This document shows positions 1 to 13,790 of a stretch of 64,000 bases of DNA, one piece after another. Where the stretch lies: the NCBI GenBank assembly GCA_902797025.1, contig CADBRN010000015.1:1-64000 (forward strand). The letters run 5' to 3'. Position numbers and translations under genes: made by a program. The notes beneath the pieces are model-generated. The model ran no database searches. It was not told the origin of the DNA and saw only the letters and a program-made list of their open reading frames with translations. The first letter of the stretch is position 1. The number at the start of each line of letters is the position of its first letter. This DNA is from an uncultured Lachnospiraceae bacterium. Lineage in GTDB: Bacteria > Bacillota > Clostridia > Lachnospirales > Lachnospiraceae.

Positions 1-37
1 AGCGGGTACAAAAATAAAATAGGAGGTACACCGATTC

Positions 38-559
38 ATGGCAAAAGTTGAGCAGAAAAAACCTGTCGTTGAAGAGATCGCCGGAGTGATCGAGAACGCG
101 GACGCCGTTGTTCTTGTAAACTACAGCGGACTTACAGTAGAGCAGGACACCGCCCTTCGTAAAACCCTTCGTGAGAATGGCGTAGCTTACAAGGTATATA
201 AGAACACGATGATGAACTTCGCGTTCCAGGGAACACCTTGTGAAGAGCTGTGCAAGGATCTGAAAGGAACGAACGCGCTTGCGGTATCCAAAGACGACGC
301 GACTGCACCGGCCAGACTTCTCGCTGAGTTCGGAAAGAAGAATCCGAAGCTCGAGCTGGTTTCCGCAGTTGTCGAGGGCAATTACTATGACGCGGATGGA
401 GTGATGGCACTGTCCAAGATTCCGTCCAGAGAGGTTCTTCTTTCCAGACTGCTTGGTTCTATGCAGTCGCCGATCGCAAACTTCGCACGTGTTCTCAAGC
501 AGATCGCGGAGAAGGACGGCGAGGCTGCGCCGGCAGAGGAAGCTGCACCGGCAGAATAA
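38..559 (+). CDS. rplJ: 50S ribosomal protein L10
   Basis: L10 anchors the L7/L12 stalk on the 50S subunit, and free L10-L7/L12 represses its own operon by binding the mRNA leader. The 173-residue protein has the expected length and N-terminal core (VVLVNYSGLTVEQ), and a C-terminal helix (SREVLLSRLLGSMQSPIANF) that would dock L7/L12 dimers. It ends in an Ala/Glu-rich tail, APAEEAAPAE. AGGAGG lies 11 bases before the ATG. The first 37 bases of the window are only the end of the upstream leader, so the L10 autoregulatory structure cannot be assessed. It heads the visible part of rplJ-rplL-rpoB-rpoC. Identification is secure. Confidence 0.98.
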   Translation: MAKVEQKKPVVEEIAGVIENADAVVLVNYSGLTVEQDTALRKTLRENGVAYKVYKNTMMNFAFQGTPCEELCKDLKGTNALAVSKDDATAPARLLAEFGKKNPKLELVSAVVEGNYYDADGVMALSKIPSREVLLSRLLGSMQSPIANFARVLKQIAEKDGEAAPAEEAAPAE

Positions 560-610
560 TTTTGGCTCTGTCTTATCTGAACTGAAAAATAATTAATGGA
601 GGAAAATAAA

Positions 611-991
611 ATGGCAAAATTAACCACAGAAGAGTTTATTGCTGCGATCAAAGAGCTTTCCGTTCTTGAGCTGAACGATCTTGTAAAAGCATGTGAGGAA
701 GAGTTCGGCGTATCTGCTTCCGCAGGTGTTGTAGTTGCTGCTGCAGGCGCAGGCGAGGGCGGCGCTGCTGAGGAAGAGAAGACGGAGTTTGACGTTGAGC
801 TGACCGAGGTTGGCCCGAACAAAGTCAAAGTCATCAAGGTTGTCCGTGAGATCACCGGACTTGGCCTGAAGGATGCCAAGGATCTTGTAGACGGCGCTCC
901 GAAGATGGTCAAAGAGGCTGCTGCGAAGGCAGAGGCTGATGACATCAAGGCAAAACTTGAGGAGCAGGGCGCGAAAGTTACCCTTAAGTAA
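611..991 (+). CDS. rplL: 50S ribosomal protein L7/L12
   Basis: L7/L12 is the mobile stalk protein that recruits translational GTPases to the ribosome. The 126-residue product has the N-terminal dimerisation helix ([17 protein letters not shown]), an Ala/Gly-rich hinge ([17 protein letters not shown]) and the C-terminal domain with [13 protein letters not shown]. The start is the ATG at 611. An in-frame ATG at 596 lies inside the GGAGGA ribosome site itself and would add five residues absent from the family. The gene follows rplJ by 51 bases. A strong hairpin lies about 40 bases after its stop, probably adjusting the ratio of stalk protein to RNA polymerase mRNA. Confidence 0.98.
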   Translation: MAKLTTEEFIAAIKELSVLELNDLVKACEEEFGVSASAGVVVAAAGAGEGGAAEEEKTEFDVELTEVGPNKVKVIKVVREITGLGLKDAKDLVDGAPKMVKEAAAKAEADDIKAKLEEQGAKVTLK

Positions 992-1030
992 TCAGACTTT
1001 TACGGAACCGTCTCAGCGGTTCTGCGCGAG

Positions 1031-1070
1031 GGAACGCAGTACGGCGCAAACGTGCGCTGTACTGCGTTCC
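1031..1070 (+). promoter_or_regulatory. rplL-rpoB intercistronic hairpin (attenuator or RNase site)
   Basis: The arms GGAACGCAGTAC (1031-1042) and GTACTGCGTTCC (1059-1070) are perfectly complementary. Six more pairs (1043-1048 with 1053-1058, the outermost a G-U) leave the tetraloop AACG, giving an 18-bp stem. No T-run follows, so it is not a complete intrinsic terminator. In other bacteria the same gap holds an attenuator and an RNase III site, and I infer a similar role here. Confidence 0.75.
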
Positions 1071-1170
1071 TGCTGTGTAAATGAAAGTGAATAAGGTGCT
1101 TCGTGAGGGGCATGGCGGATCAAAAATCCGGGAAGACGGTCTGAATCGGACCGGACACCTGAAAAATTCT

Positions 1171-1199
1171 TTGACACGTCATGTCTTTTGTGCTATTCT
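1171..1199 (+). promoter_or_regulatory. Internal promoter for rpoBC
   Basis: TTGACA (1171-1176), a 17-base spacer and TATTCT (1194-1199) preceded by an extended -10 TGC. Predicted transcription starts near 1206, giving an 88-base leader for rpoB. The 302-base gap between rplL and rpoB otherwise holds only the hairpin at 1031-1070. Confidence 0.75.
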
Positions 1200-1293
1200 A
1201 GAAAATGCACTATTATGGCGAGTTGCGCTTATAATCAGTACCCATAGGAAACTGTTCACCTTATAAATAATACGCAAGGAGTGTGAAGCGTCA

Positions 1294-5163
<3,870 letters not shown>

Positions 5164-5212
5164 TGTACGTCTGTTGTTTTGAACGATCGAACCTTATGAA
5201 AGGGGTAATAGA

Positions 5213-8200
5213 ATGCCGGAAGTCGTAAATAAAGAAGTTACCAATGACGCATTTACATTTGACGCGATCCGGATCGGCCTCGCTTCACCGGAGAAGATCC
5301 GTGAGTGGTCCCACGGCGAAGTAAAAAAACCTGAGACGATCAACTACAGAACGCTGAAGCCGGAAAAAGACGGTTTGTTCTGCGAGCGTATTTTCGGGCC
5401 GACGAAGGACTGGGAATGTCACTGCGGCAAGTACAAGAAGATCCGTTATAAAGGTGTTGTCTGCGACCGCTGCGGCGTCGAGGTCACAAAGTCCTCCGTC
5501 CGCCGCGAGCGCATGGGTCACATCGAGCTGGCTGCGCCGGTCTCCCATATCTGGTATTTCAAGGGAATTCCCTCGAGAATGGGTCTGATTCTGGATATTT
5601 CCCCACGCCTTCTGGAGCGTGTGCTTTATTTCGCGAGCTACATCGTTCTGGATCCCGGCGAGACGCATCTGATGTACAGACAGGTGCTCTCCGAGAGTGA
5701 GTATCAGGACGCAAGACAGCAGTACGGCAGTGCCTTCCGCGCGGGAATGGGCGCGGAGGCGATCAAGGAACTTCTTCAGGCGATCGATCTGGAGAAGGAG
5801 TTTGAGGATCTGTCGAAGGGACTTGAAGAATCCAGCGGTCAGAAGAGAGCGCGGATCATCAAGCGTCTCGAGGTCGTCGAGGCGTTCCGCGAATCCGGCA
5901 ACCGTCCGGAATGGATGATTCTGGACTGCATCCCGGTGATTCCGCCGGATCTGCGCCCGATGGTACAGCTCGACGGCGGTCGTTTCGCGACGTCCGACCT
6001 GAATGATCTGTACAGAAGAATCATCAACCGGAACAACCGTCTGAAGAGACTGCTCGATCTGGGTGCCCCGGATATCATCGTCCGCAACGAGAAACGTATG
6101 CTTCAGGAGGCCGTCGACGCTCTGATCGATAACGGACGCCGCGGCCGTCCGGTCACGGGACCGGGAAACCGCGCGCTGAAATCTCTTTCCGATATGCTGA
6201 AGGGTAAATCCGGACGGTTCCGCCAGAACCTGCTCGGAAAGCGTGTCGATTATTCCGGCCGTTCGGTTATCGTCGTCGGACCGGAGCTGAAGATTTACCA
6301 GTGCGGTCTTCCGAAGGAAATGGCGATCGAGCTGTTTAAGCCGTTCGTCATGAAGGAACTGGTCGCGAACAAGATGGCGCACAACATCAAGAGTGCGAAA
6401 AAGATGGTTGAGCGTCTCCAGCCGGAAGTCTGGGATGTCCTCGAGGATGTCATCAAAGAGCATCCGGTCATGCTGAACCGTGCGCCCACGCTTCACCGCC
6501 TCGGCATCCAGGCCTTCGAGCCGATTTTGGTAGAAGGTAAAGCGATCAAGCTTCATCCGCTTGCCTGCACGGCTTTCAATGCGGACTTCGACGGAGACCA
6601 GATGGCGGTTCATCTTCCGCTCTCGGTGGAGGCGCAGGCGGAGTGCCGCTTTATGCTGCTTTCCAGCAACAACCTGCTGAAACCGTCCGACGGAGGCCCG
6701 GTTACCGTGCCGACCCAGGATATGGTTCTGGGCATCTATTATATTACCCAGAAGCGTGAGGGCGAGCCGGGAGAAGGAAGCTGCTTCAGCGATATGAACG
6801 AGGCGATTCTCGCTCACGAGAACGGATACATCACGCTGCACACGGAGATCCGGGTCCGCCGCGAAGGAAAAGATGTGAACGGAAATCCGATCTCCCGGAT
6901 GGTAACGACGACGCTCGGACGGCTCCTCTTTAACGAGATTCTTCCGCAGGATCTCGGATATGTGGACCGGTCGGTACCTGGCAACGAGCTGCTTCCGGAG
7001 GTTGATTTCATGGTCAAGAAGGGTGACCTCAAGGGGATCATCCAGCGACTGATCGACATCCACGGAGCGACGACGACCGCCGAGGTGCTCGACGATATCA
7101 AGGCGATCGGCTATAAGTACTCGACACTTTCCGGAATCACCGTATCGATTTCCGATATGACGGTTCCGAGTGAGAAGAAAGCCCTGATCCAGGAGGCGGA
7201 GGATACCGTCGACCAGATCACGGATAACTACAAAGAGGGAATGTGTACCGAGGAAGAGCGGTACAAGGAGGTCATCGAGACCTGGAAGAACGTCGACGCG
7301 AGACTGACGAAAGCGCTGCTCGGCGGACTGGATAAGTACAACAACATCTTCATGATGGCGGATTCCGGAGCGCGAGGCTCGGATAAGCAGATCAAGCAGC
7401 TGGCCGGCATGCGCGGTCTGATGGCGGATACGACCGGTCATACCATCGAGCTGCCGATCAAGTCGAATTTCCGTGAGGGTCTGGACGTTCTGGAGTACTT
7501 CATGTCGGCGCACGGAGCACGTAAGGGACTGTCGGATACGGCTCTGCGTACCGCGGACTCCGGTTACCTGACGAGACGAATGGTCGACGTATCGCAGGAA
7601 CTGATCATCAATGAGAAGGACTGCGCGGAGAATCTTACGGAGATTCCGGGTATGTATGTCAGCCGCTTCGTGGAAGGCAAAGAGGAAATCGAAGGCCTTC
7701 AGGAGCGTATCACCGGACGTTTCTCCTGTGAGGAGATCAAAGATGCGGAGGGTAACGTGATCGTCCGCGCGAACCAGATGATCAACTCCAGAAGAGCGGA
7801 GCAGATCGTGACGAGGGGCGTCGATGAGAACGGCGACCCGGTCACGAAGGTGAAGATTCGCAGCATTCTCACGTGCCGCTCCCATCAGGGAATCTGCGCG
7901 AAATGCTACGGCGCGAACATGGCGAACGGCGAGGTTGTACAGGTCGGCGAGGCGGTCGGTATCATCGCGGCGCAGTCCATCGGTGAGCCCGGTACACAGC
8001 TGACGATGCGTACCTTCCACACCGGCGGCGTTGCCGGCGGCGATATCACACAGGGTCTTCCCCGTGTCGAGGAGCTGTTCGAGGCACGTAAGCCGAAAGG
8101 TCTTGCGATCATCACCGATATCAAGGGTATCGCGACGATCAAGGACGGAAAGAAGAGAGAGATCGTTGTCACGGATGAGGAATCCGGAACGTCCAAAACG

Positions 8201-9007
8201 TACCTGATTCCGTATGGAGCGACGATCCGCGTGGCGGACGGAAGTATGCTGGAGGCCGGCGACGCGCTGACCGAAGGCAGCGTCAACCCGCACGATATCC
8301 TGCGTATCAAAGGCGTCGGAGCCGTTCAGGATTATATCCTGCGCGAGGTTCAGCGGGTATACAGACTGCAGGGTGTTGAGATCTCCGATAAGCATATCGA
8401 GGTCATCGTGCGTCAGATGCTGAAGAAGATCCGCGTGGAGGATGCCGGAGATACCGGCCTTCTTCCGGGAGTCATGATGGATTTCCTCGATTTCGAGGAT
8501 GCGAATGCGGAGATGGAAAAAGAGGGCAAGACTCCCGCTACGGGAACCCGTGAGCTGCTCGGAATCACGAAAGCGTCCCTTGCGACGGATTCCTTCCTGT
8601 CCGCGGCTTCCTTCCAGGAGACGACCCGTGTCCTGACGGATGCGGCGATCAAAGGCAAGATCGACAATCTGATCGGCCTGAAGGAGAACGTCATCATCGG
8701 TAAGCTGATTCCTGCCGGAACCGGCATGAAGGAATACCGCAATATCCGTCTTGACTCGGATGAGCGGATAAAAACGAAGGCAGAGATGTTTACGGAAACC
8801 GACGATGAAGAGGATGCTTCCCCGGTTCTTTCGGACGATGCGGACGAAGTGCTCGGATTCGAAGAGGATGAGCCGGCGGATGCCGCATCCGCGGGTGTGT
8901 CAGAAGCCGATGAAGATGCAGATGAGCCGGACGGTGATCGTTCCGACCGTGATTCTGCGGATTCGGATGAAGCGGCGGACGATGAGACGCCGGAGACAGA
9001 AGAATAA
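5213..9007 (+). CDS. rpoC: RNA polymerase beta' subunit
   Basis: Catalytic beta' subunit, 1264 residues. Near the N terminus is the four-cysteine zinc ribbon ([20 protein letters not shown]). The magnesium-binding active site [12 protein letters not shown] lies near residue 457. The second zinc site [11 protein letters not shown] is near residue 885, followed by the trigger-loop region [16 protein letters not shown]. The usual family end (about residue 1190) is followed by some 70 residues made almost entirely of Asp, Glu, Ser, Ala and Pro, echoing the acidic end of RpoB. AGGGG precedes the ATG. A clear terminator at 9018-9047 closes the operon. Confidence 0.99.
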   Translation: MPEVVNKEVTNDAFTFDAIRIGLASPEKIREWSHGEVKKPETINYRTLKPEKDGLFCERIFGPTKDWECHCGKYKKIRYKGVVCDRCGVEVTKSSVRRERMGHIELAAPVSHIWYFKGIPSRMGLILDISPRLLERVLYFASYIVLDPGETHLMYRQVLSESEYQDARQQYGSAFRAGMGAEAIKELLQAIDLEKEFEDLSKGLEESSGQKRARIIKRLEVVEAFRESGNRPEWMILDCIPVIPPDLRPMVQLDGGRFATSDLNDLYRRIINRNNRLKRLLDLGAPDIIVRNEKRMLQEAVDALIDNGRRGRPVTGPGNRALKSLSDMLKGKSGRFRQNLLGKRVDYSGRSVIVVGPELKIYQCGLPKEMAIELFKPFVMKELVANKMAHNIKSAKKMVERLQPEVWDVLEDVIKEHPVMLNRAPTLHRLGIQAFEPILVEGKAIKLHPLACTAFNADFDGDQMAVHLPLSVEAQAECRFMLLSSNNLLKPSDGGPVTVPTQDMVLGIYYITQKREGEPGEGSCFSDMNEAILAHENGYITLHTEIRVRREGKDVNGNPISRMVTTTLGRLLFNEILPQDLGYVDRSVPGNELLPEVDFMVKKGDLKGIIQRLIDIHGATTTAEVLDDIKAIGYKYSTLSGITVSISDMTVPSEKKALIQEAEDTVDQITDNYKEGMCTEEERYKEVIETWKNVDARLTKALLGGLDKYNNIFMMADSGARGSDKQIKQLAGMRGLMADTTGHTIELPIKSNFREGLDVLEYFMSAHGARKGLSDTALRTADSGYLTRRMVDVSQELIINEKDCAENLTEIPGMYVSRFVEGKEEIEGLQERITGRFSCEEIKDAEGNVIVRANQMINSRRAEQIVTRGVDENGDPVTKVKIRSILTCRSHQGICAKCYGANMANGEVVQVGEAVGIIAAQSIGEPGTQLTMRTFHTGGVAGGDITQGLPRVEELFEARKPKGLAIITDIKGIATIKDGKKREIVVTDEESGTSKTYLIPYGATIRVADGSMLEAGDALTEGSVNPHDILRIKGVGAVQDYILREVQRVYRLQGVEISDKHIEVIVRQMLKKIRVEDAGDTGLLPGVMMDFLDFEDANAEMEKEGKTPATGTRELLGITKASLATDSFLSAASFQETTRVLTDAAIKGKIDNLIGLKENVIIGKLIPAGTGMKEYRNIRLDSDERIKTKAEMFTETDDEEDASPVLSDDADEVLGFEEDEPADAASAGVSEADEDADEPDGDRSDRDSADSDEAADDETPETEE

Positions 9008-9017
9008 TTGCAGAGAG

Positions 9018-9047
9018 AAGAGGATCGGTATGTGCCGGTCCTCTTTT
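9018..9047 (+). terminator. Terminator of the rpoBC operon
   Basis: The arms AAGAGGATCGG (9018-9028) and CCGGTCCTCTT (9035-9045) pair over 11 bp around the loop TATGTG, and the T-run reaches 9047. It starts 11 bases after the rpoC stop. Confidence 0.9.
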
Positions 9048-9084
9048 GTCGTGATCCGCTGAATGTCCGGATGCGTTTCAAGCG

Positions 9085-9113
9085 TTGCAGGATTTGTATC
9101 CCCGGGGTATGAT
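9085..9113 (+). promoter_or_regulatory. Promoter of the NodB-type deacetylase gene
   Basis: TTGCAG (9085-9090), 17 bases, TATGAT (9108-9113). Transcription would begin near 9120. This excludes the upstream in-frame ATG at 9063 as start and supports the ATG at 9150. Confidence 0.65.
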
Positions 9114-9149
9114 AGAAAAGTAGGCAAGGATATTACAGGGGATTTTTCG

Positions 9150-10262
9150 ATGAGTGCGGGTAAAGACAGGAAGAATCGACGAGGTGGAGGAAATCGCTGC
9201 ATTCCCTATATCAGGACGGCTGCCGCCGTTCTTCTGCTTGCGGGTCTGATCGTATTGATCTGGCTGATCGCAGGTCCGTTTGTCGAACGGAGGCGGGAGA
9301 TGCGTCTGGCTGCCGCGGAATCCTCTTCTTCTGAAGCAGTTACCGCCGATCCGGAAAATTCCGACGGATCCGGGAGTGCGGGCCGCAGGAAGATTCCGGA
9401 CGGAATGAGCGTTCAGTACGAGACACCCGGCTGGCAGCACGACGGGAACGGATGGTGGTATGCTCCGGATGACCGGACCTGCTATGTCAACGGGTGGGTC
9501 ACGATCAAAAATAAACAATATCACTTCGACGGCTATGGTTACATGGACACGGGCTGGACCGCGATCGGAGGGAAGGGATGCTATTTCGAGAAAGACGGAA
9601 CCTACAACGAAAATGCGGATAATTCGAAACTGCTTGCGCTGACGTTCGACGACGGACCGTGCAAATATACGGCGGATCTTCTGGAGGTTCTCCGGAAACA
9701 TAATGTGAGAGCGACCTTCTTTATGCTCGGTACGCAGCTGGAACAGTACGGGGCGCAGACCGTTCCGGGCATGGTTGAGCTCGGCTGCCAGCTCGGCAAT
9801 CACTCTTACGATCATAAGTCTATGGTAAAACTGTCGACAGCGGAATGTGTCGAAGAGTTTCAGAAGACCGATCAGCTGATCGCCAGCTACGGAGGCAGAG
9901 ATGGATCGAGTGTTGTTCGTTTCCCCTACGGCAGCTTCACGACGGAACAGAAACAGCAGGTCGGCAAGCCGAATATCTACTGGGACATTGACACAAGTTC
10001 CTACGGAAAGGCGGATGCGGCGTCGTTCACGTCGAATCTGGAGGCGAAGATTACCGGAGGAAATATTATTCTGATCAATGAGGGAAGACAGACCGTCCCT
10101 GCGGCGGTCGATCAGCTGATCCATGACCTTACAGGTCAGGGATATCAGTTCGTCACGGTGGAGGAGCTGGCGGCTGCGCACGGATACCGCCTGGAGAACG
10201 GTGTCACCTATTATGGCTTCAGCGAGGAGGATGTGAACGCGGGACGCGTCACAGATTCCTGA
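9150..10262 (+). CDS. Membrane-anchored polysaccharide deacetylase-like protein with cell-wall-binding repeats
   Basis: A 370-residue surface protein. A basic N terminus leads into one membrane helix (about residues 22-43). A Ser-rich linker and about 60 aromatic/Gly-rich residues resembling choline-type cell-wall-binding repeats (WWYAPDD, GYMDTGWTAIGGKGCYFEKDG) follow. The C-terminal half is a NodB fold. NodB enzymes remove acetyl groups from peptidoglycan or other glycans. The metal-site motifs LTFDDGP and NHSYDH and the motif RFPYG are intact. The motif normally reading LxH reads LIN, and the DxxDW motif reads DTSSY, so activity may be altered. AGGGG lies eight bases before the chosen start. 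A bidirectional terminator follows at 10339. Confidence 0.85.
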   Translation: MSAGKDRKNRRGGGNRCIPYIRTAAAVLLLAGLIVLIWLIAGPFVERRREMRLAAAESSSSEAVTADPENSDGSGSAGRRKIPDGMSVQYETPGWQHDGNGWWYAPDDRTCYVNGWVTIKNKQYHFDGYGYMDTGWTAIGGKGCYFEKDGTYNENADNSKLLALTFDDGPCKYTADLLEVLRKHNVRATFFMLGTQLEQYGAQTVPGMVELGCQLGNHSYDHKSMVKLSTAECVEEFQKTDQLIASYGGRDGSSVVRFPYGSFTTEQKQQVGKPNIYWDIDTSSYGKADAASFTSNLEAKITGGNIILINEGRQTVPAAVDQLIHDLTGQGYQFVTVEELAAAHGYRLENGVTYYGFSEEDVNAGRVTDS

Positions 10263-10338
10263 GAAACGGCTGTTTGGTGTCGCGGCAAGCAGATAATTGA
10301 TATTCTGCGGTGAAAATCTGTGTACAGCATCGCTTTTC

Positions 10339-10384
10339 AAAGACCGGTAAAGTGGATTTCGGAAATCCGTTTTACCGGTCTTTT
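10339..10384 (+). terminator. Terminator after the deacetylase gene
   Basis: A long hairpin in which AAAGACCGGTAAA pairs with TTTACCGGTCTTT and GGATTT with AAATCC around the loop CGG. It starts with an A-run and ends in TTTT, so it could act in both directions. Confidence 0.85.
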
Positions 10385-10460
10385 ACTATACTGTACTTAC
10401 GGGATCCTGATGATAGCAGAAAAAATGTGACGGCCGTTTTTATCGGGAGGTTTGAGCAGT

Positions 10461-11591
10461 ATGAAGAGAAAGAGAATCGCGTGGATGCTGGCCGGTCTTA
10501 TGGCAGTATCACTGATGGCAGGCTGTGGATCAGGAGAGAGTGCTTCCACATCGGGAGGCGCTTCTTCCGCGTCAGCTGCTGCATCTGCTACATCGGAAAA
10601 GACCGATGTAAAAGAGACCGCAGCCGTATCCGGGAGTTCCGGAATTGCAGCAAAAGAGGCAGAGGGCGTAGCGTCTTCTTCGGGTGAAGAGGAATATGTG
10701 ACGGATCATGAATATTCGATCGATATGATCCTGAAGACGACCGCATCGGAATATTGGCAGTACGTGGTCGCAGGTGCGAATGCGTATGCGAAGGAACATC
10801 CGAATATCAAGGTGGATGTGAAAGGAGCATCTTCCGAAACCGCATATGATGAGCAGCAGAATATGATTGAGACGGATCTGAATTCCGGCGCCTATGACGG
10901 ATATATTATCGCGCCGCTTCAGGCGGATCTGGCAGCTACGATGATCTCCGGCCAGACGAAGCCGATCATCGCGATCGACACGAAAATCAACGCCCCGGAA
11001 ATCCGGACATTCGTCGGACTGGACCAGAAGGAGGCCGCCAAGCAGGGCGGCGCCGCGGCCGTTCAGGCGGCAAAAGATGCCGGATGGAAGCAGATCGACG
11101 CGATCTGCATCTCGGGCGTACAGGGAGACGGTACCTGTATGGCGCGTCTTGCCGGGTATCAGGAGGGAATCGAAGAAGCAGGCGGCGATTTCCTTGAAAA
11201 TGAGGTGCAGTACGCAGATGCTGTGGCGGACAAGGCCGTGAACTGCATGGAAGGAATTATTCAGACCCATCCGGAAGGGATCGCCATTATCTGTGCGAAT
11301 AACGATGATATGGCTCAGGCAGCTGCCAGAACAGCGGCGGGAAATGAGGCGTTTAAAAATACGGTGTTTGTCGGATTTGACGCGACGAAATCGGCATGTG
11401 ATTCCATGCTGAACGGACAGGAGACCATGTCGGTAGGATATTCCTCGTATGGAATGGCCAAAAAAGCCATCGAGACGATGGTGAAGATCCTGGACGGCCA
11501 GGATGTGGGTGAGTTCGTTTCGGTTGATTCTGAGATCGTCACAAAGGAAAATGCGCAGCAGCGGCTCGAAACGCTGAAGAGCTACGTCTGA
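10461..11591 (+). CDS. Sugar-type substrate-binding lipoprotein (orphan)
   Basis: A 376-residue exported lipoprotein of the periplasmic-binding-protein family that serves ribose/xylose-type ABC importers. A lipobox (LMAGC) ends the signal peptide, and a Ser/Ala/Thr-rich linker of about 60 residues follows. The binding domain begins near residue 85 and contains the family-typical stretches GAYDGYIIAPLQ, PIIAIDTKI and AIICANNDDMAQAA. GGGAGG precedes the ATG at 10461; upstream TTG and GTG codons in frame are too close to it. No transport ATPase or permease lies beside it; the next gene is typA on the other strand. It may serve a transporter encoded elsewhere or act as a sensor. The ligand cannot be read from the sequence. 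Confidence 0.88.
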   Translation: MKRKRIAWMLAGLMAVSLMAGCGSGESASTSGGASSASAAASATSEKTDVKETAAVSGSSGIAAKEAEGVASSSGEEEYVTDHEYSIDMILKTTASEYWQYVVAGANAYAKEHPNIKVDVKGASSETAYDEQQNMIETDLNSGAYDGYIIAPLQADLAATMISGQTKPIIAIDTKINAPEIRTFVGLDQKEAAKQGGAAAVQAAKDAGWKQIDAICISGVQGDGTCMARLAGYQEGIEEAGGDFLENEVQYADAVADKAVNCMEGIIQTHPEGIAIICANNDDMAQAAARTAAGNEAFKNTVFVGFDATKSACDSMLNGQETMSVGYSSYGMAKKAIETMVKILDGQDVGEFVSVDSEIVTKENAQQRLETLKSYV

Positions 11592-11606
11592 TAGGGAAGA
11601 AATAAG

Positions 11607-11667
11607 AAGAACCGCGGGTTTTCTGAAAGAATAGAGAAATCTTCTTTCAGAAAGTCCGCGGTTCTTA
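11607..11667. terminator. Bidirectional terminator between the binding protein and typA
   Basis: AAGAACCGCGG (11607-11617) pairs with CCGCGGTTCTT (11656-11666), and TTCTGAAAGAA pairs with TTCTTTCAGAA inside. It lies between convergent genes and can serve both. Confidence 0.8.
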
Positions 11668-11703
11668 TTGCCGTTTATGGGGCGGCAGATTGCTTGCGGG
11701 ATC

Positions 11704-13539
11704 TTATGACTGGGACGTCTGGCGCATTGCTTCGCGCTTGCGCAGTCTTGAATCGAGCTGGCGCTTGCGCAGCCGGAGACTCTTCGGTGTGACTTCCACA
11801 AGCTCGTCACGGTCGATGAATTCGATCGCCTCATCGAGAGAGAGAATCTTCGGAGGCGTCAGCGTCAGTGCATCATCGGAAGAGGATGTGCGCGTGTTTG
11901 TCAGATGTTTCGTCTTGCAGACGTTCAGTTCAATATCCTCGGTCTTCCCACTCTGGCCGACGATCATGCCGGCGTATACCCGCGTTCCGGGCTCGATGAA
12001 AAGCGTACCGCGCTGCTGCGCCTGAAACAGGCCGTAGGTGACGGCGACGCCGGTCTCAAATGCGATCAGGGAACCCTGTTTCCGGAAGGTGATGTCGCCT
12101 TTGTAGGGAGCGTAACCGTCGAACATGGTGTTCATGATACCGGTTCCCTTCGTCATGGTCATGAACATCCCGCGGAATCCGATCAGACCTCTGGAGGGGA
12201 TTGAGAACTCCAGGCGCGTCATGCCGTCGCTTCCGGTGCTCATCCCCTGGAGCTCGCCCTTCCGCTCGGAGAGACGCTGGATGACGGAGCCGGAGAATTC
12301 ATCGGCCACATCGACGTAAGCGATTTCCATCGGCTCGAGGAGTTTGCCGCGCTCGTCGTGTTTGTAGATGACCTCCGCGCGGCTGACGGCAAATTCATAG
12401 CCCTCGCGGCGCATACTCTCGATCAGAACGGAGAGATGCAGCTCTCCGCGGCCGGACACCTTGAAGCAGTCCGGGGAATCGGTTTCTTCCACGCGGAGAC
12501 TGACGTCGGTATTCAGCTCACGGAACAGACGGTCGCGGATATGGCGCGACGTGATGTAAGTTCCTTCCTGACCGGCGAACGGGGAGTCGTTGACCAGAAA
12601 ATTCATCGAAATCGTAGGCTCGGAGATCTTCTGGAAGGGGATGGGATCCGGATTCGACGGATCGCACAGCGTGTCGCCGATATGCAGATCGGCGATGCCG
12701 GAGATCGCGACGATCGCGCCGACGGTCGCGTGATCGACCTCGACCCGGTCCAGCCCGTCGAATTCATAGAGTTTGCTGACCTTGACCTTTTCTTTCTTCG
12801 CCGGATCGTGATGGTTCATCAGAAGAACCTCCTGATTGACCGAGATGGATCCGTTGTCGATCTTGCCGATGCCGATGCGCCCGACGTACTCATTGTAATC
12901 GATGGTGCTGATCAGAACCTGCGTTCCCAGATCCGGATCGCCTTCCGGCGCCGGGATATAGTCCAGAATCGCGTCGAAGAGCGGGGTCATATCCTTACCG
13001 TCGACGTTCGGATCGGTGGAGCAGATGCCGTCCTTCGCGGACGCGTATAAAAACGGCGCGTCGAGCTGCTCATCGGAAGCGCCCAGATCCATCATGAGCT
13101 CCAGCACCTCGTCGACGACTTCTTCCGGCCGCGCGTTCGGACGGTCGATTTTATTGATGCAGACGATGACCTTCAGATCCAGATCCAGAGCCTTCTGAAG
13201 AACAAAGCGGGTCTGCGGCATCGGGCCTTCAAAAGCGTCGACCAGAAGGATGACGCCGTTGACCATCTTGAGGACACGCTCGACCTCGCCGCCGAAATCG
13301 GCATGTCCGGGTGTATCGATGATGTTGATTTTTACATCTTTGTATGTGACGGCAGTATTCTTGGAAAGGATCGTGATTCCACGTTCACGCTCAATATCAC
13401 CGGAATCCATGACGCGCTCCTGCACCTGCTGGTTCGCGCGGAAAACGCCGCTCTGCCGGAGAAGCTGATCAACCAGAGTTGTCTTGCCGTGATCAACGTG
13501 GGCGATGATGGCTACATTCCTCACATCATTTCTAATCAT
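11704..13539 (-). CDS. typA: Translational GTPase TypA/BipA
   Basis: TypA (BipA) is a ribosome-binding GTPase of the EF-G family that assists ribosome assembly and stress adaptation. The 611-residue length is typical. The G-motifs are clear: AHVDHGKTT (P-loop), [19 protein letters not shown] and [13 protein letters not shown]. Domain II, the EF-G-like domains ([20 protein letters not shown]) and the TypA-specific C-terminal domain ([18 protein letters not shown]) follow. The end is basic ([19 protein letters not shown]). It is a single gene read from the promoter at 13628-13656, divergent from dapA, and shares a terminator with the convergent binding-protein gene. Confidence 0.98.
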   Translation of the reverse strand: MIRNDVRNVAIIAHVDHGKTTLVDQLLRQSGVFRANQQVQERVMDSGDIERERGITILSKNTAVTYKDVKINIIDTPGHADFGGEVERVLKMVNGVILLVDAFEGPMPQTRFVLQKALDLDLKVIVCINKIDRPNARPEEVVDEVLELMMDLGASDEQLDAPFLYASAKDGICSTDPNVDGKDMTPLFDAILDYIPAPEGDPDLGTQVLISTIDYNEYVGRIGIGKIDNGSISVNQEVLLMNHHDPAKKEKVKVSKLYEFDGLDRVEVDHATVGAIVAISGIADLHIGDTLCDPSNPDPIPFQKISEPTISMNFLVNDSPFAGQEGTYITSRHIRDRLFRELNTDVSLRVEETDSPDCFKVSGRGELHLSVLIESMRREGYEFAVSRAEVIYKHDERGKLLEPMEIAYVDVADEFSGSVIQRLSERKGELQGMSTGSDGMTRLEFSIPSRGLIGFRGMFMTMTKGTGIMNTMFDGYAPYKGDITFRKQGSLIAFETGVAVTYGLFQAQQRGTLFIEPGTRVYAGMIVGQSGKTEDIELNVCKTKHLTNTRTSSSDDALTLTPPKILSLDEAIEFIDRDELVEVTPKSLRLRKRQLDSRLRKREAMRQTSQS

Positions 13540-13627
13540 TGCAAAAGATCCTTTCTTACACTCAAAGAAGCGGCCGGATCAAGCCGGTCGCACACTGTCA
13601 ATGTCATTCGCTGTTCACAACTTTGAG

Positions 13628-13656
13628 ATTATACCACGCGCGGGAATTCTTGACAA
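13628..13656 (-). promoter_or_regulatory. typA promoter
   Basis: On the minus strand TTGTCA (complement of 13651-13656), 17 bases, then TATAAT (complement of 13628-13633) preceded by TGG, an extended -10. Its -35 hexamer overlaps the dapA -35 hexamer by five bases. Confidence 0.8.
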
Positions 13657-13678
13657 CCGTATTGTACCATGATATATT
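13650..13678 (+). promoter_or_regulatory. dapA promoter
   Basis: TTGACA (13650-13655), 17 bases, TATATT (13673-13678). The leader to the dapA ATG is about 105 bases. I see neither a lysine riboswitch nor a T-box in it. Confidence 0.8.
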
Positions 13679-13790
13679 TCACCTAGATATTTAATCTTGG
13701 GACAATGACGTACCTGGCTGACTGACGGTCTGTGTTTCCGGTCTGAATCGGCGGGTACATTTTGTATGCAGATAATAAGGAGGTAGTGCT

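Noticed and set aside
1081..1266. Open frame of 61 codons between rplL and rpoB
   Set aside because: It lacks a ribosome site, contains the rpoB promoter and has no protein-like features.
9063..9149. Earlier start of the deacetylase gene
   Set aside because: It lies upstream of the predicted transcription start and would precede the natural basic N terminus and membrane helix.
13685..13790. Lysine riboswitch or T-box in the dapA leader
   Set aside because: The leader is only about 105 bases and has neither the T-box sequence nor the lysine-box layout.
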